Source of the DNA: Zygnema cylindricum | Taxonomy: Eukaryota; Streptophyta; Zygnematophyceae; Zygnematales; Zygnemataceae | NCBI GenBank assembly: GCA_037447655.1 | Contig: JBBHKE010002927.1 | Coordinates: 1-10,000, forward strand | Length of the DNA: 10,000 nucleotides | Direction: 5' to 3' | In this document: positions 1 through 6,404 of the stretch, piece after piece | How the letters are laid out: each line of letters starts with the position of its first letter | How positions within the stretch are numbered: position 1 is the first letter of the stretch | The notes under the pieces: model-generated | The model's database searches: none | Seen by the model: the letters and a program-made list of their open reading frames with translations, nothing else | What the model was told of the DNA's origin: nothing | Translations under genes and position numbers: made by a program

Positions 1-110
1 GGGAGAGAGAGGGAGAGGGGGAGAGAGAGAGAGGGTGGGAGAGGACAGGGTGGGGGAGAGAGAGAGAGAGAGTGACTGACTAAGAGGAGGGGGGGGGTGG
101 AGGGTGACAG
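1..110. repeat. GA-rich purine tract (microsatellite)
   Basis: Nearly pure purine on the plus strand: runs of GGGAGA and GAGAGA with only a few interruptions, ending in a long G run near 90-98. It starts at the window edge, so its full length is unknown. A pyrimidine tract lies about 95 bases to the right, so the two could pair as an imperfect long inverted repeat. No coding content is supported. Confidence 0.9.
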
Positions 111-156
111 TGTATGGATCCAACCCCTATTTTATCGTTTCGAGTGCGACAATCGC

Positions 157-202
157 AAACCCTAGAGAACACGCTCAGGTAAAGGGGGTGTAAACCCTAA
201 AA
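157..202 (+). promoter_or_regulatory. Two telo-box-like words (AAACCCTA)
   Basis: AAACCCTAG occurs at 157-165 and TAAACCCTAAA at about 191-201. A related ACCCTAAAATTCCC word follows at 376-389. AAACCCTA is the plant-type telomere repeat unit and is known as the telo-box in plant promoters and in interstitial telomeric relics. Here no gene follows, so a regulatory role is only a possibility. Short chance matches or a small repeat family fit equally well. Confidence 0.35.
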
Positions 203-204
203 TT

Positions 205-287
205 CTCTTCCCCCTCTCTCTCCCTCTTTGTCTCTCTCCCTGTCTTCTCCCCCTCTCTCTCTCCCTCCCTCTCTCTCTCTCTCTCGC
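205..287. repeat. CT-rich pyrimidine tract
   Basis: An almost pure C/T run on the plus strand (CCCCCTCTCTCTCCCTC and similar), with one or two G interruptions. It is the opposite polarity of the tract at 1-110 and may form an imperfect hairpin with it. No gene is seen. Confidence 0.88.
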
Positions 288-327
288 CCAAAAAATATTA
301 ATAGTTAAGTACATGATAATGAAAAAA

Positions 328-540
328 AGGCCCCAAAAAAATGTAAATGGGTTTTATTTTAAAATGTGGGTTCAGACCCTAAAATTCCCTTTAAAACAGA
401 TAATTAATAAATATGTAATTAGGCCCCAAAAAGTCGGAAGGGTTTAAAAAACAGGTTCTAAATAAATAAATAACTAATAAAAAAAATGGCCTTAAAATCT
501 GAACAGGTCTTATTTAAAAAAAAATGTGTTTATTTCAAAT
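328..540. repeat. Degenerate AT-rich tandem repeat, about three units
   Basis: The word AGGCCCCAAAAA appears at 328-340 and again at 421-432, and a decayed form (TGGCCTTAAAA) appears near 487. Each is followed by a GGGTTT or AGGTCT/AGGTTC element and then A/T runs, so the segment looks like diverged units of roughly 65-95 bases. The first unit also holds the ACCCTAAAATTCCC word. No open frame of note exists here. The alignment was by eye and unit borders are uncertain. Confidence 0.45.
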
Positions 541-906
541 AGCCCAAGTTGTTGTATCTGTACGCAATTTACTTTTTTTTTTATTTATACATATAACAAA
601 TTAGTTTAATAATAGTACACTTTTAAAAGGTTAATTTGGAATTTTTATAATATTTTCTTTTTCTTTTTCTTTTTTGTTTCTTCGAGGTTGCCTCGACTCA
701 ATCATCTACTATTCAATTTTTTTTTTTTTTCAAGTTATTTTTTAAATATATATTTTTTTAATATGCTTTAAATTTTTTTTTTTTAAATATATTTTTTTTT
801 AGGAATTGGTGGGAATAAATAAAATCGAGGTCGTTCGACGTGACGGAAGTCCTTGCGGCGAAAAACTATTCGCTTTTTGGAATCCTCCAATTGTCCATTT
901 TCCGGT
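541..906. other. AT-rich spacer without a gene
   Basis: Long T and A runs dominate, with a CTTTTT micro-repeat near 655-675 and two similar T-run/AAATATAT/T-run blocks near 737-760 and 770-801. A small perfect inverted repeat, TCGAGG-TTG-CCTCGA, lies at 682-696. A 63-codon open frame begins at 806, but its second half is translated GA microsatellite and its first half resembles nothing I know, so I do not call it a gene. Confidence 0.7.
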
Positions 907-1070
907 AATTAAATTGAAGAGGGAGATGGAGAGAGGGAGAGAGGGAGAGGGAGAGGGAGTGGGAAAGGGGGAGCGAGGGGGAGAGGGAGAGGGATAAGGA
1001 GAGAGGGAGAGAGGGAGAGAGGGAGTGAGGGAGATAGGGAGAAGGAGAGAGGGAGGGAGGGGGAGGGAGT
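907..1070. repeat. GA-rich microsatellite abutting copy A
   Basis: Purine-only for most of its length on the plus strand, with irregular GGGAGA and GAGAGA units and rare T or C interruptions. It begins where recognisable retrotransposon sequence of copy A stops (about 1065). Read on the minus strand it is a CT tract, the same composition as the Pro/Ser-coding linker of the element next to it. The array may therefore have grown out of that linker (inference). Confidence 0.88.
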
Positions 1071-1345
1071 GTGAATTCTTTCACTTTTGCGGATGGGAAG
1101 AGGAGGGGCATTAGGAGTCGGTACATAATTGTATGTCGGAATGACATACGGGGAATCATTGGGATTGATGGGGGAAAAGAACCAGGATCGGAAATTGTCC
1201 GAGTAAGTGCCAAAGTTAAGGAAAGTGAGTGAGTGGCAGAAGTGGACCTGGTGAGGATCAAAGTAAGGAGGATCAGAGAAGGATTAGAGAGAGAAGGATT
1301 GGCCGGATTTGGGGAAATGGCAGGTGGAATGATGGAGAGAGGTGA
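1065..1345 (-). pseudogene. Integrase-RT linker remnant, copy A
   Basis: This is a low-complexity Pro/Ser-rich stretch that in copia polyproteins joins integrase to reverse transcriptase. The frame is broken: one minus-strand frame gives Ser/Thr/Leu-rich sequence, and another, from about 1200 down to 1065, gives a readable string ending IRKSERIHTP. That resembles the R-R/K-S-x-R...P motif found just before RT in many copia elements. The RT domain that should follow is missing and replaced by GA/CT microsatellite. The linker is pyrimidine-rich on its own strand. Confidence 0.6.
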
Positions 1346-2076
1346 TCAGGGAGGCTCGGATTGAGCAAGGGAGAGAGGAGGAGGAGAAGGAGAGGAGTAT
1401 GTGGGTTTGAGAAGGAGGGGAGTTTTATTGAAGGCTACGTCACGGTTGAGGATGACATGGCTTTCTTTTGAGAGCCAAATTCGACAGGCTTTAGATTCGG
1501 TTGAATAACCGACTAGGACATCGTATTTTGCTCGACTATGCCATTTGCCGGCCGATGTAAGATTTTTGACCCAAGCGTTGCATCCAAATATGCGAAGGTG
1601 GGAAACGTCGGGCTTTGCTCTCGTCCAGTTTTCGTAAGGAGTGATACCTAGAAGAGATGAGGTGGGACAAAGATTGCGTAAGTATTTTGCTGTTGTTACG
1701 GATTTTGCCCAAAAGATTGTTGGCAGGTTGGCGAAGTGTAACATGGATTGTGCCATGTTAACAACGGTACGGTTGTACCGTTCAAAAACCTCGTTTTGTT
1801 GAGGCGTGTGCTCGACTGTTGATTGGTGGATGATGCCATGAGTGGTGAGGAATCTCGAAAATTCAGTTGAGAAGTACTACCTCTCGTTGTCTGTATGTAG
1901 ACATTTGATTCGACATTTGATTCGACAGTTAAGGGAGTTCTCCACGAGTGAGTTGTACTCTTGAAATGTTTGAAAAGTTTCAAATTTTCGGCGGAGGAGA
2001 AAATATGACAAAAACGGGTTGCATCGTCGATGAATGTGACAAAATATGGGGCTCCGGTGTGACAGGACACTGACAT
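1346..2076 (-). pseudogene. Integrase core and C-terminal region, copy A (broken)
   Basis: This is the DDE integrase domain that would insert element cDNA into host DNA. Reading 5' to 3' on the minus strand, FVTFIDDATRFCH occupies about 1999-2040 in one frame, with the first catalytic Asp at 2026-2028. The reading then continues in another frame (RRKFETFQTFQEY), so a frameshift lies near 2000. The second Asp (HTDN) is at 1889-1891 and the catalytic Glu (VFERYNRT) at 1781-1783, giving the expected 35-residue gap. An in-frame TAG at 1877-1879 falls two codons after the DN motif, where relatives have GGE. Downstream come LPTIFWAKS, RNLCPTSSL, TPYENW, LRIFGCNAW and GYSTESKA, typical of the copia integrase C-terminal region. 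The catalytic residues survive, but the product cannot be made in one piece. Confidence 0.9.
1901..1924 (-). repeat. 12-bp perfect tandem duplication in copy A integrase
   Basis: ACATTTGATTCG occurs twice back to back (1901-1912 and 1913-1924). On the coding strand it duplicates four codons, seen as RIKC-RIKC just before the HTDN catalytic motif. It keeps the frame. Copies B (NRIKIIRTDN) and C have no such duplication, so it is private to A and probably a replication-slippage event. Confidence 0.9.
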
Positions 2077-2084
2077 TGGGCGGT

Positions 2085-2470
2085 GAATCAGTTTCCGACG
2101 AAGATGTCATTTCAGCAATCTTAGGTGGTCTTCCTATTCTGGTCGTCCGGGTGGACATGGCTAAATTACTAGGCGTGGACCTTACCCTGGCCAAGCCTCA
2201 ACGGCCGAAGCAGTCTTTCTGACGGTCAACGACAATTTCGCATCAACCAATCCATTTGTTCAATCGATCGCATTCGGCCATCCAAATCTGGCCGATCAGT
2301 ATCCGTTACCCTTGACTTATAATCCGTACCCACAATATACATCTGGACCACTTACCTCCACTCCAAATCTGACTATACCTTTCTCCAGCCAACCCAATCC
2401 GTACGCATCGGCGTCTACTGAATTTGGATGTGCTTTGACTTCATCGGCTACGTCTCTCGTCGATTCTACG
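2085..2470 (+). pseudogene. Truncated gag remnant, copy B
   Basis: Gag would form the cytoplasmic particle that packages element RNA. At 2085-2140 one frame reads GGESVSDEDVISAILGGLP, a good match to the copia gag pattern with SDED and I-L-x-G-L in the UBN2-type domain. About 20 codons later another frame, open from 2165, reads RRGPYPGQAST and then a Pro/Ser/Asn/Thr-rich tail up to the protease. The central gag part and the CCHC zinc knuckle that normally sit between are missing, as is everything N-terminal. So gag carries an internal deletion or was rearranged here. Assignment of the SDED block is from memory of the family and is moderately sure. The tail is low complexity. Confidence 0.6.
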
Positions 2471-2783
2471 GAATCGCCTGATTCTTGGATCATTTACCCC
2501 GAGGCCTCCCACCATCTCCTCAAGATCTGACTGGTTCATCAACATCGCCCCCCTTTGTCCTCTGATGACAGTACTCCTCGGCAACAATGCCGCCCTCACG
2601 TTCACTTACTTTGGCCAAATCTGCACCGCCGACGCTCCTCACAGCCGATTTTCCATCACCCTCTCTCATGTCCTCTTAATCCATAGACTCATGAAGAACT
2701 TACTTTCCGTCAGGGCCGCCCTCCATCAGGGCGCTACGACTCTTTTTTCTGCAACCGACGTAAAATTCTTCTCCACCAATTAG
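2471..2783 (+). pseudogene. Aspartic protease, copy B (active site lost)
   Basis: The retropepsin-type protease cleaves the Gag-Pol polyprotein. The landmark is a D-S-W-I-I stretch followed in intact relatives by D-S-G-A-S-H-H. Here the frame ending at 2530 reads SWIIYPEASHHL, so all three DSG residues are changed (Y, P, E) and no catalytic Asp remains. The frame then stops at 2528-2530 and recognisable protease sequence resumes in another frame. At 2574-2783 that frame gives LGNNAALTFTYFGQICTADA and VLLIHRLMKNLLSVRAAL, matching the copia protease C-terminal pattern with V-L-x-x-P-x-L-x-x-N-L-L-S-V. The protease is therefore both frameshifted and catalytically dead. Confidence 0.82.
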
Positions 2784-2820
2784 CACACAGTCGGCCTTGG
2801 CATGAAACCGGATCCATATA

Positions 2821-3090
2821 TATCTTGTCTCACTTCTCCTCCATTGGATCTACCAACGTGGCCACACGTCTATCTCCATCACTCTATCTAAGTGGCAACT
2901 TCAATACGGCCACCTCGCACAATCCGGCCTTCATCAATTAGCAAAAGGACTCGTCACTGGCTTAGAGCCCTTCACCGACAAAAAAATAATCTTTTGCTCT
3001 GGCTGTATAGAAGGCAAACTAGCGCGACCATCTTTTCCCTCCAACACCTCCAAAACCTCCCATCCACTCCATTTAATTCATTCCGACCTT
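2821..3090 (+). pseudogene. Pre-integrase zinc-binding (HHCC) domain, copy B
   Basis: This is the N-terminal domain that precedes integrase in copia Pol and helps bind DNA through one zinc ion. Frame 1 reads W-Q-L-Q-Y-G-H-L at 2893-2916, then CSGCIEGKLARPSFP near 2998-3042, then LIHSDLCG. Family members carry W-H-x-x-x-G-H and C-x-x-C. Here the first His is Gln (codon 2896-2898), while the second His and both Cys are kept. The frame change from the protease segment occurs somewhere in 2850-2890. It continues directly into the integrase core in the same frame. Confidence 0.8.
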
Positions 3091-3753
3091 TGTGGACTTA
3101 TGTTCACTCCCAATCACACCGGTGCCCTTTACATCGTCACCTTTATCGATGACGCCACACGGTACTGTCACCTTTATCCTCTCTGTCGAAATTCCTCTCC
3201 ATCGAAAATCCGACACGTTCCAAAAATTCAAGGAGTACAAAGCCCTTGTTAAGAATTTGTTACCCAATCGCATAAAGATTATCCGTACGGACAATGGGGG
3301 AGAGTACTTTTCCAGTGACTTCGCTTCGTTCCTCCTCACTCATGGATTTACCCATCAGTCTACAACCGCCAGCACTCCACAACAAAATGGCGTTTCCGAA
3401 AGGTACAGTTGTACCGTCCTTAACATGGCCTGTTCCATGTTACATTATGCTGGTCTTCCTACTATCTTTTGGGCAAAATCCGTCGCGACTGCCAGCGACG
3501 TTCGAAATCTCTGTCCCACCTCTGTCCTACCCGGTATAACTCCGTATGAAGTATGGACGGGAAACAAACCAGAATTTTCGATCTCCGCAGTTTTTGTGAT
3601 GCTTGGATAAAAAATCTGACGCCTGCCAGCAAATGGCAAAGCCGCGCAAAACAAGGCGTCTTAGTCGGCTACTTGACCGAATCGAAAGCTTACCGAATTT
3701 GGCTCACGAAAGAACGACAAGTTGTCCTCAGCCGCGACGTCGCATTCAACTAA
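3076..3753 (+). pseudogene. Integrase core and C-terminal region, copy B (broken)
   Basis: DDE integrase. The first catalytic Asp lies in FIDDATRYCH at 3148-3150 (frame 1, which ends at a stop at 3250-3252). The reading then moves to frame 2 near 3190-3215. There KSDTFQKFKEY, the second Asp (RTDNGGEY, 3290-3292) and the catalytic Glu (GVSERY, 3398-3400) follow, with the proper 35-residue gap. LPTIFWAKS, RNLCPTS and TPYEVWTGNKP come next. A second shift near 3575 returns to frame 1 for CDAWIKNL and YLTESKAYRIW, ending in RDVAFN and a TAA at 3751-3753, where copies A and C continue. All three catalytic acids are present but in two frames. It is among the best preserved domains of B. Confidence 0.92.
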
Positions 3754-4125
3754 ACTCCTCTACTCAAACTCCATGATTATGTCATTCTGTCACCTGTCAC
3801 TTTCTTCTCCACCTGCTCATTCACGAGCCCTTCCGTCATCCACCTCTCTCTCTCTCATCCTCCCTCCTTTCCCTTCCCCATTTAATTCTGATCCTCCATC
3901 GTCACACCCTCTCTCCATCATTTCCCCAGTACGTTCCCCAAACTGCTCTAACCCACTCTTTCCCTTCTCACCTTCCTCTCTAGCTAGATCCAATCCTACC
4001 TCCTTCCCTTACCTCCATCATTACTCCTCATTCGAACAAACTCAGTTCCATATTCTCTTACTCCTATTAAACCCACTGACCGCCTTTATAATATTCCCGC
4101 ATGCACAGCAACCTTCAATTCTTAC
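3754..4125 (+). pseudogene. Pro/Ser-rich integrase-RT linker, copy B
   Basis: A pyrimidine-rich stretch translating in any plus frame to Ser, Pro, Leu and Thr, with no motif. Position, composition and length match the spacer between integrase and RT in copies A and C. It opens with TPLL after the stop at 3751, as in A (KTPLLLK) and C (ETPLLNK). Frames are interrupted, so the original reading cannot be followed. No separate gene is hidden here that I can see. Confidence 0.65.
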
Positions 4126-5275
4126 CCGCCAAAGGAAACTGATCAAAGCTCGCCAACTCAGCCATGGAACCGCCAACACTGCCACCATGGATGTCTCGCT
4201 AACTTTTGCTGCCGCCATGGCCAGTCCTCAGGCCGCCGAATGGAAAACCGCCACCGGTTCTGAATTTGCACCCTTCAAAGAAATGGAACCTGGGAACTTA
4301 CCTCTCTTCCCCCAGGCAGGAAAGTCATCAGCTCCAAATGGGTTTTTCGAATAAAACCAAATCTGATGGCACACTTTATCGTTTCAAAGCCCTCTTTGTC
4401 GCCAAATGATTTCTTTAGAAAGAGGGTGTGGACTTCACCAAGACATACGCTCCGGTTGCCAAATTCACTTCCGTTCGCGTTCTTCTTTCCATTGTTGCTG
4501 CCAAAGATTGGCACGCCCATTATATGGACGTCCAAACCTCCTTCCTTTACGGCATCCTCACTGAAGAAATCTTCCTCCACCAACCTGAAGGGTAGGTCTC
4601 CCCTGGCACAAACCATGCCGTCTCCTAAAATCCCTATGTGGCCTCAAACAAGCTCCCCGAGTCTAGTACAAGCACCTTGTGGCCATCCTCATCCGTGAAG
4701 GCTTTTTAAAACTTGATGCCCATTTTGGTCTCTTTCTTCACGGCACCACAAACACCCTCAATCCTTGTCATCTATGTAGATGACCTCCTTCTTGTTGTCC
4801 CTCTCTTTCCCTCATACAGCTTGTCAAAAACATGTTAAATACTCACTTCTCCATGATAGACCTGGGGAAGTCAAATACTGTCTTGGCATGTCTTGGAATA
4901 AGACATTTTTATAGGCAGAGACCGTCCATCTAAACCCTTTACCTTTCCCAAGAAAAATACATCGGTGAAATCTTGGACCGGTTCTCAATGGCAGCCTGCA
5001 CCCCTATATCTACACCAGTAGATCCCAATGTCAAACTTGTCAAAAACTCCGGTGGGCCTGTCCAAGGAGACATACATGATCGGTTTCGGTCCATTGTTGG
5101 CAGCTTAATGTATGCCATGGCAGTCACCCATCCAGATATTGCTATTGCTGCTGGTCACTTAAGCCAGTTTGTCTCCAATCCCACTCTTGACCATCTCTTT
5201 GCAGCCAAACGAGTGCTCCGTTTCCTCCAAGGCACTAAAACTCTGAAGCATACCTTCACTGGTTCCTCACCTCCC
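4126..5275 (+). pseudogene. Reverse transcriptase, copy B (many breaks)
   Basis: RNA-dependent DNA polymerase of the element. Segments in order: frame 2 LIKARQLSHG and AAEWKTATGSEF (to about 4266); frame 1 NGTWELTSLPPGRK and SSKWVFRIK (to about 4358); frame 3 SDGTLYRFKALFVAK, with TGA at 4407 and TAG at 4416, then TYAPVAKF and the first catalytic Asp in YMDVQTSF (4527-4529), with TAG at 4593. Frame 2 then gives GLKQAPRV (TAG at 4664, replacing a Trp codon) and FLKLDAHFGLFL. Frame 3 gives the YVDD active-site box at 4773-4784. Frame 2 from about 4890 (TAA at 4931) gives DRFSMAACTPISTP, SLMYAMAVTHPDIA and FVSNPTLDH, the thumb/connection region. The YVDD box is intact, but the whole carries at least five frame changes. 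Confidence 0.93.
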
Positions 5276-5279
5276 GATC

Positions 5280-5761
5280 TTGTCGACCCCCTGCGACGCC
5301 GACTCGGGGGGAGATCTGGATTCCCGCCGCTTCACCACAGGTGTTTGCTTTTCCCTCGGAGGTGCCTTTGTCTCTTGGGCCTCCAAGAAGCAACCGACTA
5401 TTGCTCTGTCCTCCACCGAAGCTGAGTACATGGATGCAACTCACGCCACTAAGGAGGCTCTCTGGCTTCGCTCGCTCCTCCTCAACTTACATTGCTCCTC
5501 AACTTACAGTTCTGCCAATCATCTCCCACCACCATTTTCTGTAACTCCCAAAGGGACCTCGCCCTCATGAACAATCCGGTTCATCATCGCCGTACGAAAC
5601 ATATCGACATCCAATTTCACTTCACCCACGACGCCATTGCTGGCGGCACTGTTCTCTTTCTTCACTGCCCCACTTCTCTTCAAATGGCCGATTTTCTGAC
5701 CAAGGCCCTTCCACGTCCTCAGTTTGAAGCTCACAGCTCCTCCGCCGGTCTTTGTTTCTAA
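5280..5761 (+). pseudogene. RNase H domain and Pol C-terminus, copy B
   Basis: RNase H degrades the RNA strand during reverse transcription. Frame 3 shows [13 protein letters not shown] (first acidic residue 5295-5297; the usual W after DAD is S), [28 protein letters not shown] (Glu 5418-5420) and [12 protein letters not shown]. At 5478-5511 a 17-bp tandem duplication moves the reading to frame 2, which continues [34 protein letters not shown] and ADFLTKALPRPQFEAH and ends at TAA 5759-5761. The third acidic position, Asp in copy C (LCDS), is Asn here (5543-5545). So the domain is frameshifted and lacks one metal-binding residue. The stop sits two bases before the polypurine tract, as expected for a copia element. 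Confidence 0.93.
5478..5511 (+). repeat. 17-bp tandem duplication causing a frameshift in RNase H of copy B
   Basis: The unit starting CTCCTCAACTTACA occurs at 5478-5494 and again at 5495-5511, with 15 of 17 bases matching. Seventeen is not a multiple of three. RNase H similarity is in frame 3 before it and frame 2 after it, exactly the change a 17-base insertion gives. Confidence 0.9.
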
Positions 5762-5762
5762 C

Positions 5763-5774
5763 AAAGCGGAGGGG
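5763..5774 (+). other. Polypurine tract, copy B
   Basis: AAAGCGGAGGGG directly follows the Pol stop codon and directly precedes the LTR start. This is the usual place of the plus-strand primer in LTR retrotransposons. One C interrupts the purines. The matching tract of copy C is AAAGAGGGGGGG, also 12 bases. Confidence 0.8.
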
Positions 5775-6000
5775 TATTGGAATTCTCAACTCTTCCTTAT
5801 TCTTTTTTGCTCCTAACTTAGCCTAATTCTATTTCTCGTTATCTCTCTCTGTACCTCTGTTTTTAGATTCAGTTTTAGATTCTCTGTACATTTTTTTTTT
5901 TTTAGATTTGCTTCTTTTTCCTCTTACGAAAGGACACTTTGCCCTTTCGTCTAATATTAGCAAAAGTCAAGTGACCCTTCAAAATCACGTTAGCTGCAGA
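5775..6000 (+). mobile_element. 3' LTR of copy B (right border uncertain)
   Basis: The LTR begins at TATTGGAATTC right after the polypurine tract. Copia LTRs usually begin TGTT, so the second base appears mutated. Inside are two TTTTAGATTC words 12 bases apart (5861-5870, 5873-5882), a T run at 5890-5903 and a perfect hairpin at 5926-5950. I see no clear TATA box. The end is not defined, because no 5' LTR is in the window for comparison. The LTR could end anywhere from about 5990 to 6030. Beyond it the sequence becomes CT-rich. Confidence 0.65.
5926..5950 (+). other. Perfect inverted repeat in LTR of copy B
   Basis: ACGAAAGG at 5926-5933 and CCTTTCGT at 5943-5950 are perfect reverse complements around a 9-base loop. 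The RNA would form a short hairpin. Copy C's LTR has an 8-bp hairpin in a broadly comparable part (7113-7132), with different sequence. Function is unknown; RNA 3'-end formation or packaging structure are possibilities. Confidence 0.6.
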
Positions 6001-6014
6001 TTGGATTGTCTAGA

Positions 6015-6029
6015 TGTCACTACGTGACA
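6015..6029. other. Short inverted repeat TGTCAC-TAC-GTGACA
   Basis: Perfect 6-bp arms around a 3-base centre. It contains ACGTGA, close to ACGT-core (G-box-like) plant promoter sites. It lies near the possible right edge of the copy B LTR. A short palindrome like this can arise by chance. Confidence 0.4.
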
Positions 6030-6049
6030 GCCTCGTTTACTGCTTTAGT

Positions 6050-6300
6050 CTTTTTCCTCTCACTCTTCTTCTTCGTCTCACTCCCTCCCCCTCTCTCTTC
6101 CTCTCCTTCTATCTCTCTGTATCAATTCCCCTCTCCCTCCCCCTCTCACTCTCTCTATCCCTATGTCCTCATGTATCAATCTCCCTCATTTTTCACTCCC
6201 ACTCACTCCCTCCCTTACCGTCTCCCACTCTCTCCCCCTCACTCTCGCACTCTTATTCACCCTCTCAATCTTCTTCTACCTCATTGTCCCATTTTCTCTT
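6050..6300. repeat. CT-rich pyrimidine tract 3' of copy B
   Basis: About 250 bases dominated by CTC, CCCTC and TCTC units with occasional A and G. An internal direct repeat, TGTATCAAT plus a CT stretch, occurs at 6118 and 6172 (54-base offset), so part of the tract grew by duplication. Open frames across it translate to Ser/Leu/Pro low complexity and are not genes. Confidence 0.85.
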
Positions 6301-6404
6301 TTGTAACCTTTACCCTTTTTAATTATTCTTGCAATCATTTATTTTGCTTTTTCCTTACATGTCCATTCTTGCATTTTGTCCGTTGCCATGACTTCCAATT
6401 CAAT
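6301..6404. other. Spacer between opposite-polarity tracts
   Basis: About 100 bases of mixed, T-rich sequence between the CT tract and the GA array. No gene, repeat or element end was recognised. It would form the loop if the two flanking tracts paired. Confidence 0.5.

Larger units (their letters stand above)
1065..2088 (-). mobile_element. Copy A: internal fragment of a Ty1/copia retrotransposon
   Basis: The minus strand encodes integrase core, integrase C-terminal region and the start of the integrase-RT linker, and nothing else of the element. No LTR, gag, RT or RNase H is attached. The 3' side stops at a GA microsatellite near 1065. The 5' side stops near 2085, where plus-strand gag sequence of copy B begins. 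Protein similarity to copies B and C is obvious in shared strings (FIDDATR, LPTIFWA, RNLCPTS, GYSTESKA), so A is the same lineage. It is a dead, doubly truncated relic. Confidence 0.9.
2085..6000 (+). mobile_element. Copy B: 5'-truncated Ty1/copia retrotransposon with 3' LTR
   Basis: The domain order on the plus strand is gag remnant, protease, pre-integrase zinc domain, integrase, Pro/Ser linker, reverse transcriptase, RNase H, polypurine tract and LTR. Integrase before RT identifies Ty1/copia rather than Ty3/gypsy. The 5' LTR, primer-binding site and most of gag are absent. The element starts abruptly near 2085, head to head with copy A. The pol region is split over all three plus frames, with many indels and at least six in-frame stops. 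The right border (end of LTR) is not sharply visible and is given as about 6000. Confidence 0.92.

Noticed and set aside
1-287. Opposed GA and CT tracts as terminal inverted repeats of a DNA transposon
   Set aside because: Simple-sequence content explains the complementarity; no transposase and no target-site duplication were seen.
866-1261. 131-codon minus-strand frame rich in Ser/Leu/Pro
   Set aside because: Out-of-frame reading of the copy A linker running into the GA microsatellite.
4275-4616. 113-codon minus-strand open frame
   Set aside because: Antisense shadow of copy B RT, where every frame of the correct strand carries RT motifs.
5952-5960. TAATATTAG resembling the geminivirus origin nonanucleotide TAATATTAC
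   Set aside because: The last base differs, there is no GC-rich stem around it and no Rep gene; it lies within an AT-rich LTR.
1065-6000. Copies A and B as one element with an internal inversion
   Set aside because: Both carry their own integrase core with different mutations, so they are separate copies.
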